From Atrichornis clamosus (lineage: Eukaryota; Chordata; Aves; Passeriformes; Menuridae): a DNA stretch of 64,000 nucleotides. Below the pieces are notes generated by a model that was given only the letters and a program-made list of their open reading frames with translations, had not been told where the DNA came from and searched no databases. Each line of letters opens with the position of its first letter. Within the stretch, counting starts at the first letter, position 1. Below, piece by piece: positions 23,001 through 38,000 of this stretch. Location of the stretch: positions 1-64,000 of the forward strand of contig WBMZ01009037.1 of the NCBI GenBank assembly GCA_013400975.1, in the 5' to 3' direction. The translations under genes and the position numbers were made by a program.

Positions 23001-26000
23001 TGTGACTTTCCAGAAGGACTGGACAAAGCAAGAGCCTTTGAGATTATCCTCTTTAAGGTCACTTAAGTAGTAGCAGCACAAGCTGGGAGTTCTTCACCAC
23101 CTCTACCCCAAGTGAGCAGTGTGCTGGAACCACACACAGTCCCTAGCACTCTTATTTCCTACCCTCACTGCACTTTCTGCCTCGATTTGCCACTACAACC
23201 CGACCACACTGCACTCATGTGCCACACACCCACCAGGATCACTCTGAGGTTGGCTGCTCTTTAGTCCCAAAGGTTATTTCCAGGTTCACAGAAACCACTG
23301 ACCAATAATCTTCCATCACCTCCACCAATACTGGAGTTGTAGAGCTCATGAGAAGCCCCGCGTGGTGGAGCTGAAGTCTAGGCTTCAGCAGTGAGTACTG
23401 AGGCACAACTGGGTGTGCAGAGCTGCAGCTTGCCTTGCTGCTGCCAGGAGAAAACTGCAGCTCAAGCTGTAGGTGCAGGATTCAAGACAGCAGTGAAGGC
23501 ACAGCTGACTACATCAGCTGAAGGAAAGCTTCCACACAGCAAAGAAGGCATTTTTCAGCTGTTACATGGTGGCCGTGGGAGAAAGTGCAAAGAAAGGCAG
23601 TATTCCCAGCTAAAGCATTCTGGGGCTTCTTGCAGGTGGATAAAAAGTGCAAAAGCACGCTCAGACTTCCTTGGCAGAACCAAGTATTATGCAGAAACAG
23701 CACTGTCTCAAGCCTTGAAACCACATTTAAAACACTCCACAGCTAAAAGCATGACCCAGTTGCACGTGCACATCCAGACACTTAGATTTATAACCACAGT
23801 ATTCCAGAAGCATGCCCAAATAGAAGGGAATACCCACCACAGCACCCTGCTGACTGATGCCAGCTCCATCCACCTTGGAGCAGAGCTGATTTATGGCTGA
23901 TCCATAAAGTCTGAGTAAGGCACTAAAGGCTTGGACCCGTTCAAAACCACATCTCAGGCATCAGAGCCAGCACTCACCTCAGCAAGTGAAGAGTCCATCA
24001 TTGTAATGGAAACAGGAAGGTCTGCATCAGTGGAGTCACCAGCAGGGCATATTTTCCACCTGGTAACACACACTTTATTTGCATATTGCCCAAACAACAC
24101 AGAGAGATAGTGCCCATTTTCCTTAAGCATATAACTGAAGTCACTGCTATCTGTCAGCTGGTCTCTCAGGGAAAGACAAATTCATCACCAACATCAATCC
24201 CTCCTCCCCCAAACAGCAAGAACCACCACCAGTCCTTTTCCCAACCTCCTCCACACTGCACAATTCTACAGAAAACCAGTGGCAAAAGCTTCAAGAGCTG
24301 CTGAATCTCTTGCTGCAGACTGCCTGCTTCGGCACCTTCAGGAACATCCTTATCTTTTAAAATATTCACTGCAATTCACTTCAGCTTTCATAATCTCAAG
24401 CAGTTCAAATCTCTATTTTAAAGATCTAAGGAGGCAGCTCGATATGCAAAGACCTCAGAATTCCTTCCCTAAGCTTACAAAAAAAAGACTCCTCAAAGAC
24501 AATAGGGTTTTGGCACCCGATGGGAACATCAATTGCAAGTTAAACATGGAAAATAGACAAGAATGCCTAAATCATGTCTCAGTTGTCCAGCATGAAATAG
24601 AAACATCACTGTATTTGGTTGATTACCAGCAGTTCCAGTAAAGAGTTCTGATATTTGTGATTTGACATTTGAAGTGTTGCCCTGTATCACCATTAGCTGA
24701 TCACCAAGTGTGCAGTATTTCCTATAAGAGAGGCCCCTGCAGTTGAACTCAACACCTGCAATCTGCTAGACCCTGTGGGCTCCTTCCCCCTCGGCCCCAA
24801 AGAGGTTATCCTGCCACCTTACTTGCGCTCCTGTGGTGTCACAGGGGACGTGGACACGTGTCCCACATCCCACCTCCCACGGGTGCAGCTGCCAGAGCTC
24901 TCCCTGCAAGGCCGGTCCCAGCTGTGCCCAGGAGAGTTATTTGGGCAGCAGGTTTCCAAGGTCAGAGCATCTGTTGAGAGAGACAAGCGTGAAGAGTGGT
25001 GGTCATTGGCAGATTTGGATTTAGTTACGTGTCAATTTTTGGCTAAGTCTAAAATAATCAAGACGCAGACCAACCAAGTGCAGATTTATAATAAGGCAAC
25101 TTCCATCCTGGTAACAAAGGGTTTGGTTGTGTGGCCTCAACATGACGGAGAGTTTGGCTCACTGAAACAGCCCTTTGAGAGCAACAGAGTGCTCTGATAA
25201 GGAGCACATGCAGCAAAGAAAGATCTACTTCCCTTTCCTTCAGTATGGCCTGGAATTACATCTGAACATTTGTAGCCAGTGTGAGAAGAGCCTCTGGGTT
25301 GTCCCGGCTCACTGCTGGAAAAAATGCTTGTCTGTGAAATCCCAAATGCACTCTGCAGCCCTGCAATGCATATCTGTCAGTGGTTGCTTTTAATACTCAT
25401 AAGGCCTGAGAGTTGCAGGGAAGTACAAACAAGTCGGGAATACAGGGGAAAGCAACAAATAGAATCTGCTGAGAAAGGTGGGGCTGTTCAGCCTGGACAA
25501 GAGAAGGCTGAGTGGAGACCTCACAGCACCTTCCAGTATCTGAAAGGGGTCTTCACCAGGAACTGGAGTGACAGGACAAGGAGCAATGGGTACAAAGTGA
25601 AAGAGGGAAAATTTAGGTTAGATACATGGAAGAAATTGTTCCCTCTGAGGGTGGTGAGGCCCTGGCACAGGGTGCCCAGAGAAGCTGTGGCTGCCCCATC
25701 CCTGGCAGTGTCCAAGGCCAGGCTGGATGGGGCTCTGAGCAACCTGGTCTGGTGGAAGGTGTCCCTGCCTATAGCAGGGGGTTGGAACAAGGTGATTTTT
25801 AAGGTCCCTTCCAACCCAAGCCATTCTATCATTCCATGATTTTATTCTCAGTATCTCTGTTACCTGTTCAAGTTTTTAAAACCAGGACTGATGTCAGCTC
25901 AGCAACAAAGGAGCAGGACATCACTTGGTCTCTCAGGGTGTGCCAGTCAGAGGGAATGGGAAGAACATGACTCAAGCCCATTTGGCCCAGACTGACAAGC

Positions 26001-29000
26001 ATCCTGTCAGGAATATACTGGGGTGTATGATTTATACCAATAGTTCCTTAAGCTTTTGGGTACTCCTGTCAGGTTTGCAGACAGCCACCTTTTCAGGCCT
26101 TTCATTGCAAGCAATATAATCATGGTTCAGATTCCTGGATTACATGCAGAAATAGGTTAAAGCCCACAATAGATTTTTCACACTCTGCCAGCACATATAA
26201 CACCATTGAAACTGTTCTATCAACTCTTTCTATATTTCAGGAGAGAGACAGAAAATAGCCAATACTACCAGGTCTTACCTAGCAGAGAGGAGCTATGCCA
26301 GTGTGAAATATCCAAGGACAGTGCCCAGGGAAGTTCAGAGTACAAGGTGGGTCCTTCACTCCACAGTTGTGTACAGCAATAGAACTGCTAATTGTAAAAA
26401 ATAAGAAGTGCTGCTATTCAACCACACTGAGTACATTAATGCCACCAACTCCCCCCTACACACACGTCTGCATAATGTAATACTAACAGTTACACAAATA
26501 CATCATCTGTGGATTTTTTGTCTAGAAAAGCAGAAGAGTTCATATCTTTAACGGGCAGAACAGATACAGTAAGAGGCAGGATAATTCAACTTTACACTTG
26601 CAACAAATGTGTTGGTTCAAGTTAGGTCTGGAACTAAAAACTACAAAACCAAGCAAGATGAGCAGAACAGGAGGACCAAAGACAACACTCAAACCCTGTG
26701 AAGCTGGGGGGGGAACTGACAAAAAACCCAAACTAAATGGTTTCAGCCAAGCCAGCTGGACAGGCTGAGGAGGGGAACATTCCTCCAGCACCTGCCCCAC
26801 AGTCAGTAGGGCAGCTCCAGCCTGGCAAAGCACTGCCCCCACCACCCCTTGGCTTTAGTGCCAAGAGGTCTCATCTGAACATGGCATCTGAGAAAACTCC
26901 TGAAGAAACATGACACAGCTGTATTTGAGCTAATGTTGCTTAGGTGATGAAAAATGGGGAAAAAACAGCAGAAGCAGTACTCTCTTCAGCCTCTGATCCT
27001 TCTCAAAAGCAATTTATCACACACCTGTGTTGTGTCAGTGACTGCTCAGAAGCAGTGGGAACCTGGCTTTGCGATAAGGCTTGGAATATACTTCTGTATG
27101 CATGTAAACACCTGCATGCATATATACATAGATATGGATCTCACATTACTTCTAGTGAATGTTTAACTCAGCAAAGTTTCTCACAAGGGAAGTTGTTTAT
27201 TTCCCTCAGGTCATGTAGGAAAAAAAAAAAAAACCCAAACAAAACCAGCATCACATGTTACCAGGCTCAGCAATGGCCCCAGCAAGCACTTACCTTCCCT
27301 TTCACGTGTTCAGCTGGCATGGGCAGCAGAGTGTAGTCAGGTTCTAACTGTGCACAGCACTGTTGCAATAGAGAGACAGCTTAAGGCAGGCAGGTGCAAA
27401 AAAAAACACCCCGTAAAAGATAAAGAAAGGAGAAGGAACACTGCTACTGATTCTGAACAAAACGCAACTTTATCTTTCAAGCTGAACTATTTCCAGCAAT
27501 CAGTTGCAAAACTCTGCAGTTGTTTCCCCCTGCTACTTTCAGCCTTTGATTCTGCAGACCTTCACACACAAATAAAAGTTTTATTCACATGCAGCTGGCC
27601 CACAGTTTTGTTTCTGCTCCTCTGATGCCCCTGTTACAGCCTAGGGGACATTTCAGAAATCTTCTGTTTGCTATTATTATGTGTTGAATCCAGAGCTATA
27701 GCATTCCTTACTAGAGCCAGTTGGGAAAAGAGTTTTTCCACAATATCTCCCCCTCCACCCCCTCCCAAAGTTGAAGCAAGTAATTTATTCAAAGCAAACC
27801 CCTTCAGAGTTATGTAATTTCCAACATATTTCCACAGAGGACCACAAAGGTAATAACTGTTTCACTGCCTATTCCAGAGTCTGGATGTTGGGGGGGAAAA
27901 AAAAAAAATCTTACGAGATTTTAAATGTTTGTTTTCAAGTCTGCAGAAGTGAGGGCTGGTTGTGGGACAAAACTCAAATCAATGCATCAGGGAAGGCTCC
28001 TTTTGATGTGATCACCAAGAACTGTTCACAGGGGAGACCAACACCACACCTGTAAGCCCTGACCCATTTTTCCCAGAAGGCTGGATAAGGAAAACAACAA
28101 CATGCAGATTTGCACACGCAGTTCACTGCATGCCCAGATTATGTGCATGTTAGAAAAGAAGCTACCAGATGCTGCCAAACTGTTAGCAGCTCATCTCAGC
28201 TGTGGCTGTCCTTCCACCAGGGCACCTCCTGTGCAAGCCCACCTTTCCTGCTCCCAGCAAAGGGCACCATACCTGGCACAGCAACTCACAGAGCCGCCTC
28301 TGCAGCAGCTCCCACCTCAGGGCATTAGCACTCGCTGTGAAGAGACATTCACCCGTCTGACAGGGCTCCTTACCACTTGACAGCAAGGAATTAGAGGTTA
28401 CAGCATATCTCTGACTACTCCCGAGCAGAACTCACTGCAATCTGCTTTAGTCTAGTTAAGCCTACAACAGCTTTTCAGAGGAAGGAGAACACAGTGAACA
28501 TTTTCTTGCTGTGGCTACATTTCCCCTTACTACAAAGCAGGGCAATGCTTCCCCACATCATTAGTGTAAGGACGCCACAGTGCCCTGTGGAAACAGACCT
28601 CTCAGAATGTAGGGGAAGAGAAGCTTTCGTCCTTTCCATCTGACAGCCTGTACTGAAGTTTTCAAGCCCAGGGGCTTTATATCCAGAAGCCTTCTCACCT
28701 CTTACCACACAGGTGGGAGGAAGCAGGGGAATGGATTGGGCCCGTGGGGAGAAGACCACAGCCCAGCCCTTCAGTCAGAAGAGGCACCAGACCTGTCTGG
28801 CTTTCTGCACGAACCAATATAAAGCATTTTTATTATTCCTTCAGTGCCAGTTCTGTTCTTCCTAACACTTTGCAACCTCTCTACACATCTGCCAGTTTAT
28901 TTATCTACAGAAAGATTTCTGCAAATTAACTCAATTTAAAGCTAAAGTCTCACCTATTTCCAGAGTGGTGGTGGTTTTTTGGGGGGTCTCTGGGGTTTGA

Positions 29001-32000
29001 TTTTTTTGGTTGGGGTTTGTTTGTTTGGGGTGCTTTTAGGCACAGTGGCACCAGTTTCACGTGTCTGGGGTTCTCTCTTTTAATTTACTCAAGCTCACTT
29101 TGCAGAAGAGCTTCATCTCTTCAGAGCTGGAAAGTGATACACTATTTCCATTGTTATGCCTCTTGATAAGGGGAAAAAAAAAGCATCTACACAGTTGGAG
29201 GGAAGCAGTAAGCATGAAAGCAACATGAACACACACACATGAACAATGCCAAAATACTGATCAGAAGGGGATAAAGCACAGTCTGGAGCTGTTTCTGCCA
29301 TATCAGTGCAGAGTTGTGCCTTACATCTAAAGAAAAGGGTCCCAGGTAATTTATCCTGTAAGACAAACCATGGTTTCACATGAAGTTTTTTACAATGCAC
29401 ATATATATATATATATATATGCTGGGTATCAATCATGTTGCCCTGGGAAGTGCATGCCTGAGACCAAACATTCAGTGGGCTTAAATCAGCCAAATTCCTT
29501 TTCTATAGCAAAGTGACCACACTCCAGGACTAGGAAAGAAAAAGCCACATGTCCTGGACTCAAACCACTGCATTATTTAATGGCCCAAGCCAGTGAGGTG
29601 TTGATGCTAGGAAGCGAGCAAGAGGCACTGTGAAGTTTCCATGGTTCTGTAGCAGAAGTTGCATGTGTACAACACAGTGACACGCTTGCTTTCCACTAAA
29701 GAGAGCAGCCTAACACCACAGTTATTCAAAAACACAGAGCAAACACAAGCAGCAAACAGGATATAGAAAGTACAAAAATCAGGTCTGTTTGGTACAGGAA
29801 GCTTAAGTGGGGTGACTATGGTAGGAATAAGCACCCTTGGTAAAGGAGTACCTGTGCCACCCATGGAGTTACTAATCTTTTCTCCTAGGACTAGAGATTT
29901 TCTTAGGAGCTTCTGAAGCTGTGGTCGATCCCAACACCCACTCCTTGGGATCCCACCTGCTTCTCAGCTCAGATGCCATGGCTGCAGGTCTCTTCAAGGG
30001 GAAGGAAAAGTAGAAAGAAAGGGAAAAAAAACCCCCCCAAAACTCCACAGAGCATTTTACTGGATGACCTGCAGTCAGTCCTATTCTCCCTTGCTGTAAC
30101 TAAACCATAAAGTATTTGCCCACGCAAAAGCGAATGCTGGCACATTACTCACTTTTCTGGTCTTCCACCTTTTCCTGAAGCAACTGGCAAGTGCTTGTTA
30201 AAGCTGCATTCACATCCTTGAGCTTCTGCTGCTCAGAAATGGCTTCCTCCAACTTGCTCTTCAAGGATGCTGCTTCCTCACAAGCAGAGTGAAATGCTTC
30301 AACTTGGTCCTCCGCCTAAGCACAAAACAATATTTAGGAAAAAAGAAAGGAATAAAAAAAAATTAAAACTAAAATAAAGCAGCCTGGCTAACACAAGGAG
30401 CCTCTACAGTTCATGTAAATGAAACTAAACTGCATCTGTTCTTTCTCAGGAAGTGATAAAGCTCCCTCTGAACTTCTGCATTTTTACGTTGGGGTGGACT
30501 GTGTATGGAAGCTATTTTTGGGCTCTTTTTTCTCTTTTCTCTTTTTTTTTTTTTTTAAGCCACCACAAATATGCAATGCTGCCTCTTTCATCAGCAAACT
30601 GTTGTCACCACCCCCTCAAATTTTACTTCCTCTGCTGGTTCCACTTTTGCAGGGAGGCACACCATTCCGAACAGGCGCTCTCTTTCCCCGAGGGCAGCTG
30701 TGCGTGGCCGGCAGCCCTCTGCACCTTCTGGTTCCCTGCACTGGGGGAACTGCACTGCCCCTTACGTGTTTGCTGGCATCCTCCAGCTGCTTCGTGGCTT
30801 TCCGCAGCTCTACACCCAGGGCTTCTGCCTGGCCAGCAGCTTCTTCTTGTAGCTGTTTGGCAGTTTCTGCCTCGTGCTGCCTGCGGGGCGAGAGCACAAA
30901 CCACAGCCCGTTAGTGACGTTTTGGAGCAGGCTGGCCCGGGACGTGTCACACTCCGGCTGCTGGGACACGCACCAGGAGTCAGCTGCTAACACCGTGCAG
31001 CTCCCCAGGGTCCAGCACCCGGGGAGTTAGACACGGGTTTCCTACAGCAGGAAAGGGATGAAGGCCTTCCGTGGTGTTTCCCCAGCTGAAGCAGCTGCAG
31101 ACAGCTGGGGACCACAGCGGATGATTGGGGAATAACCAGAGAACTCCCCAAGAGCAAGAGCTCAGCGGGGCAAGCTTTGCAGTTCAGCCAAAAGGATGTG
31201 TTTTCTCATGGTTTGGGAGAAATAGTGAGTGGATATAGAGTCGATCATTCTAGAAAAAGATACCTGGGAGCTACTACTGCAGACACACAGCTTCATTGGA
31301 TGTTTCCTAGTGATGGAGAGGGAATTTCATTTGACAGCAGGCAGATGCCATCAGAACCAGTACTAAAGAAGAGCTTTAGGGAAACCGTTCTTTCCCACTG
31401 CAGCAACCTTCGCCCATTTCCATCTCTAACTCACCCTCCACTCGTTTTTTGTTGCTATCATCACAAACAATTTTGATACAGAGAGGCGGCTCTAAGAAGC
31501 CAAGCCATCAGTATTTTTATCAACTCTTTTCCAAGTGGAGGGAGAGCATGTGGGAGGTTACATTAACAACGTTCAGTGGAAGGTAAATCAGGCAGAAGTG
31601 TGGTACGACTGCTCCGCATCAGCTCTCGGGGCTGCCAGGCCCTAGGGAGCTGCTGACATCCCAAATGCAGGTAAAGGCACGCAGGCAAAATTTACATGTA
31701 GCATAAGGTAGCAGAAGGCTGACACCATGAATAAACCTGGGTTCCACAAAGATAACAAAAGGCACATTAGTTCTTCTGGCAAAACTCCCTTGACTCACTA
31801 CTTTCCCAAATGTCTGAGGAAGGGAGAGGGCAGACAGAGGTTTGCACCTGCTGCCTTTTGCTGCTCAAACTGAAAGGAAGTAGGTTAAGAATAGATATTA
31901 GGAAATGAAATATTTATTAGGAGAGTGTGAGGCCCTGGCACAGATTTCCCAGAGCAGCTGTGGCTGCCCCCCATCCCTAGCAGTGTCCAAGGCCAGGCTG

Positions 32001-35000
32001 GATGGGGCTGTGAGCAACCTGGTCCGGTGGAAGGTGTCCCTGCCCAGGGCAGGGAGTTGGAACTGGATGACCTTTAAGGTCCTTTCCAGCCCAGACCATT
32101 AAATGATTCTATTTATAAGATCAAAACTCCTAGCAGGAGATATGTGTTGATAAAACTGCATTTTCAAGTCTAGTGAAAACTCACTGAAGCATAACCCTTG
32201 AGAAGCTTGAACATCCTACTGTCTGGGCCTAGCAATTGTATCCCAAAGCAATAATACCTGCAGGCATATATTTTACAGCTCTCCTGTTTCACACAAAACC
32301 AGCAGGTTTTTTTTAATGGTTGCACCTGCTAAATAGGCTGTGCCCCCTTGCTTTAACTTCTCAGTCTGTGGTCTCCCTGGTGTTTTCAAAGACACCTCCA
32401 AGACTGTACAGCAGTTCATACACAAACCTTAACTCCCACATAGTGTAGATGTTGTGCTAAAACCAGATCCATTCTCCAAAACAGAAGACAATTTCCTTCA
32501 CGAAAAAAGCTGTTGAGAATTCAGTAAACTTTGTTCCACAAAGACAAAAAAACCCCAACCAAAGCTACTAAACAGCTTAGCAACCAACCAGAAAAAAACC
32601 CCAAACCCCAATTCCACAGAAAAAGACACACATGCTTTGAAAGGGTACCTGGCAGAGAGCTCTTTCCTTAGGTGAAGTTGTTCTGTCTTGGTTCTCCTCA
32701 GGTTGCCTGCCATTCGAATAAAATCCTTGTCTAAGGACTCCTTGCATTTTTCCAAGAGCTGGAGTTTCTGGATCCAAAGAAGTCTTTTTTCTCCTAGCTC
32801 TTGCTTGAGAGCCTGTGGAATTTTGAAACCGAGTTGCCATGTGGTGAGAGGAGGAGCAGAGCCAGAGAATAAACCAGAGCCTCAATTTACATGATGGGAA
32901 TTGAGTTCACTGCTCCACCATTTAATTTCATCACCTACATCCAACACTATCAGCAGTAAAGATAAGACTCCACCAAAAAGCTGACCAAATACAGCAACAA
33001 AAAACATCTCATTAGAGGAAGTTTTAACAACAATCATCTTGCATGAAGCACTAAAATTCATGATTTGGACTTCTGTGACCCTTTCCTCAAAGTACAACTA
33101 AGCCCACTAGTACCAATTTGAGTTTGTATTACAGCAAAAGAAGTAAAATAACCAAGACCCAATAAAACAATATTTCAGTTTGTCATACATGCCTAGCAGA
33201 TGATCTGTCCAAGGAACGACCCCCATGAAAAAGTCTTTTAGATTTACCTCTGCTTTGTAGGAAGAAAAAGGGGGAAAGTGTAAAAATTAAGTGTCTGGAC
33301 AGTGACTTGCAGTATAAAGTACTGAGAAAGAAGAATCCAGTGCTCCCTCTCTGACCTTGCTCAACCAAACACATGAAAGTGTGTCCTCAGCTTTTAAAGA
33401 ATGCTTAATGAGAGTCAGACAGAGGTCAGGAAAGAATGAAGTTTATATTTCTGGGATTTCACAACAATTCTAAGTGGAAAACATCAATCCTACAAGTACA
33501 GGCCACGTTAGCTACTTGCAAGTGGAAGTCTGATGTTCATGAGCTTCAAATGAAAAAAAAAAATAGCACATCAAGTATCACGCTAGGAAAAAAAACCAAG
33601 CCCAAAAAAGCAGTTTTTGCTGGTAGGTTTACTCGGATGACACGGGAGGTGACCACGGGCAACTGCCCACATCTGAGGATCAGTTTCTCAGCCAAGGCAG
33701 GCAGAACTCACTCTTAGAAATAACATGATCTTTACATTTAAGTGATAGAAGCCTATCAGGGCACATGTGCCAGTCTTCCCTTCCAGTAGAAGGGTGAGAA
33801 AGGTTTTACAGTCACTGTCTAGATATAATTCAATATATGTATATATGCACAAACACATAAGCACACTTCAAATTCATTTTATGTATACTGTCCTTTAAAA
33901 TATGCTTCAAAATACTAAACCCCAGCAAAACATGACCATAATACATTTCACAGGAAATGGCAGGCAAGAGTTTAGGCTTCTAGTGACAGTGCATGGTCCA
34001 AGATTTAATTATTTATAAACAAAAGCTTTATCGAAGGCTGGAAGAAGCTACTTTGAATCTCTCTTTTTTTGGATCTACTGTTGTTCAGCTCCATATACCA
34101 AATTTCACACATATCTGGCTTGTTCTATCGAGGTGAAGATAATTTGACATGAAATCACTTCCCATCCCCCATGGGACCCTGAAGGATGGGACCTTTTATT
34201 TTTAAAGAATCTGGTTCTTCCTCGATTCTGTTAGCTTAGTTTCCAAATGCATCATTCTTTAGGAGCCAGAACAGGATCCTTTTGCCATGATCAGCTCCAA
34301 TCTCCACACCAAAAGTCTTTAGCTTCACGTTTGACAGGGATATGATCCCAACGTGAATGTAACTTAACAAGTGTTTTTCAGCTCTGACAGCTTTGAAGGA
34401 GGATGTTTTCAGTCAAGATCAAAATGCTACAGCAATTCATGAGCCAGCAGTTTCCCAGGGTCTATCTAAAGTCACACCTGGGTAAAGAGACCGAGGTGCT
34501 CACACCTTCTCCAAGGGAAAGCTTTCAGGATTTACCTAAAGAAAAATGAAAACAAAAACTGGCTGCAGGACTGGATGGCTCCCAATGACTGCCCCAGCCT
34601 GCCGAGGAAAGATTAAGGGGCCCAGCTACAGCTTTCTGCACAGAGGGAAAGGGCAGTTTTCTGCTCAAAGAACCAACTCCAAGCAGCACATACCCTGGTG
34701 CCACCTGCTGTTACCCAAGGGAGGGGAATTCAGGGGTTTGGCATCTATTAAGAAGGTGAAAGACAACACTGACATACAGCTTGGTGTTGCTGGAGCATTC
34801 CTAACAACAGCTTAGAGAGAAGGAGCAGGTTAGAGAAAAAGCTACTTCCAATAAGATGGAAATTTCAGAATACGTGCTGTTACAGGGGAGAGGAGGAGGG
34901 AACAAGTTCACAGGCACCTGCTGCCACATGGGAAAGGCATTTTTACCAGTTTCCTTGAAAAAAAGCCTTTACTTACAAGCCTCACAGAGGTACGAGGAGT

Positions 35001-38000
35001 AGGAGAAATACATTATGCAAGATTAAGTTGTAAAACACGGTTTTGTTGAAACTTTTCCTGTGGAATGCGCCCAGCAAAAGCAGAACTCTTTGCCTTTCAA
35101 AACAAAGTAAACCCTGTGAAGGTTTTGATTTGGAAATCTGGTTATAAAGCCACATCACTCCTCCTCTTGATGGTGAGACTATCCAGTACCATCACCAAAT
35201 TCAGAGCATGGGGAAAATGGGTTCAAGGCACAGAGAAACGGCAGTGGGCAGAAAAACTTCATTGCTCACAAGATACAGCGCGGCCACTTGAGCTCCTGCT
35301 CCTCTTCTAATTGGCTTGCTTCATCTGCCCTTTCCTTCGAGCACAGTTTTAACAAAGGCAGCTCTTGCACAAGACAAGCCAGGAAGAACATAGCACGTAA
35401 GTGAAAAGCAATCATCCTTTTCCTCCTCAAAGAAAACCCCAAAACCCCGATAACAGAAGATATTCTCTCCATGCAGCCACCTCTGGCCCACAAATGGACT
35501 CTGATCTCAAATCATTGCTATACACAGCATGCAGCAGTATGATACCCACCCTTCGGTTTTTGCACAGCCCCAGCATTTCATTAAATAGCTTCAGAGAAGA
35601 ACTTACCATAAGTTTTCTTTCCCAGGCTTGTTGCATCTCCTCATCAGGATCTTTTTCCCATTGTAATGAAGTCATGACGAGCTCCTCAGCTGCAGAGGTT
35701 TCCTCTTGCTGAAAAACAAAATAAAACCCAAAACAACAACCACCATCACCCCAAACCAAACCCAACCCCCCAAGCTCTGGCATTTTTAGTACTCATTTAG
35801 CACTACTCTGCCCAAAATTACCCAGGATATAAATTAATGTTAGAGCAGATGCCAAGTGATATTGTTAAACTGTGCCCCCTCAGCTCTCAAACTATTCTTA
35901 TTTTTTCAGAAGGAGAAAATATGATCTGGTTATCAATGCCTGGACAATTCCTAGTTAAAATGCTGATCAAAGACCACATCCTTTTTCATGGAAGCTCTGC
36001 CACTGACCAGGTTTTGCATGATAGTCCTAAATTTTTCTCCTGCGTATTCAGGCCCCTGAAGTAAAAGCAGCACTTCACGGTCCAGTGTTTCATCCAGGGA
36101 TGTCCATTCAGTCTTGATCATCTTTGAAGAGATGGAGGAGCAAGCCAGTTTATTTTGACATCTCCTTATTACAAACCAACATCAGTGACATTTAGACTTT
36201 TCTGAATTATCCCTGCTCTGTATTTACCGGAAGGTCAGAGCTACCGAAACTTGAAGCTTTGTAAAAGCTTTTTCAAAACCATCACATCATGGGGATTTAA
36301 AAAAAAAAAAAAAANAAAAAAAAAAAAAAGAAGAAGGCAAGTCAGCCATGCTGCTGAGAGATCCAGCGTAAATATTCATGTCAGGGTAGGCAAGAGGAAG
36401 TCAATAATTAGCTATCTTTATTCAGAAGAGGCTTTACCAAGTGGTGAATAAGCAGAGCCCTGACTCGCTTTGCAGGTGACTTGGTGGAATCGTGTCTCAC
36501 TGCAGCATCTGAAGGGCAAGCACAGTGACTCACTGGGGAGCTGCAGAGTGGGACAATACCTTCACTCTTCAAACAAAGCTGCCTAGCCAAGCCTGCCTCT
36601 CCTCCTTGGGCCTGAAGTTTTACATCCATTAGTATATTTTTTTTATATTGTTACAAATGCACCTCATACAAAAATAAGCATTCTGATAGTGTCTTTTAGT
36701 CTAATCATTATCTTCTATTTAAATAATTTATTTTATTCATTTAAATACATTTGGTTTGCCATCCCTAATCCTGGAGGACAGAACCATTCAAAGCCACAGT
36801 CACACCTGTACAGACCTTTAGATATAAACCATTGTCCAAGTCTGGGACTAGGATGGGATGCAGCTTACATAGACTGCCCTCTGAGAAATGGTTTAGAAAG
36901 CAAGGGTGTCCTTTCTGCCCCTCATGACTTCACAGGAGGGTCTCCCTGATAAACCTTGTCCAAAACTTCCATTCCACCTTCAACAATAACACATGCAATT
37001 TGATTTTTTCCAGTAGTTCTCCTCTGGAGTGCTGGAAATCTATGAGAACAGTGAATTAGAGGCCAGACTGGCAGTGTTATGTGACGTGTGCCCGATCAGA
37101 AGCAAAGCTCCCCAAAGTCACCAAGCCCCTGCTGGGTGTCCTGCAGAGGATATGGGGACCCTGCAACCCCAAACCAACAGGCTCCGCTGCAGTACTGAAA
37201 TTCTGCCAGCCCGTGCCAGGCTCAGCAGAGGGATGACTCTCCTGTCCTCTCTGCCACTTTTCAAAGGCCTCAGGAAAAAAGAACTGGACAGAACTGCTAA
37301 GGATCAGACTGCCTTGCTGAGGGGCAGGGGAACGGTACCTACACAGAGATGCTTATCAGAGTTTCTGAAGAACACGTTAGATGAAGGCCCTACAGCTTAG
37401 TCAGGATGCTCACTCTAGTGCTTCATTTCCTTTTTCACTACATTAGACTTCAAAGAAAAAGAAGTCTCCCCTTCCACAGCTGAAAAATTATTGTTCATGT
37501 CTGGTGTAGGCAGTACAAGAAGCAAACCGTTACTTTCTTCAGCATAAAAGTCTTTGTATATTTGAAAACTTATATCTTTTCCCATCAGCCTGTCCTTCTG
37601 CCAGCTAAATGCATGACCCGAGGTCTTCTGGATTTACTTTGTAGAGCAGAGGGGGTTGGAACTAGATCTTTAAGGTTGCCTCCAATCCAGGCCATTCTAT
37701 GATACTGTGATCTAATTTTTTTTATCTACAAGTGTTTTGTTTGCTTTTCTTTGGACTTTCTCCAAAGTGCTTGGGACAACATTGTAACCTCCTCATTCTC
37801 TGCTTACATGCTAGGATTAATGGCATCTGATTGCAGGGTTATCTAATCATCTACAGGGAATGAGCTTTGTTCTGCCTCTGCTGATGCAAGACAACTGGGA
37901 AGAGATTAAAGATTGAATTCATACCTCAGAAGACTGTGCAAGTTCCAGTTCACAGTGCAGTGAATTCATCCCATCAGGAATATTGCTGTTAAATTTACAC

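Noticed and set aside
24290..24369. Gln/Leu-rich - strand frame ([16 protein letters not shown]) that looks like a coiled coil
   Set aside because: It needs two leading bases after an A-rich pseudo-acceptor and a weak donor, which does not fit the phase required at this point. The + strand is also open here.
25521..25839. Open frames of up to 171 codons overlapping 25324-25839
   Set aside because: They fall mostly in a CR1 3' fragment and recur with the same wording at other CR1 copies, so they are repeat-derived.
30419..31030. A 203-codon + strand open frame
   Set aside because: It is the antisense shadow of the IRAG2 exon at 30766-30880 plus intron, with low-complexity Phe and Pro runs and no coding signature.
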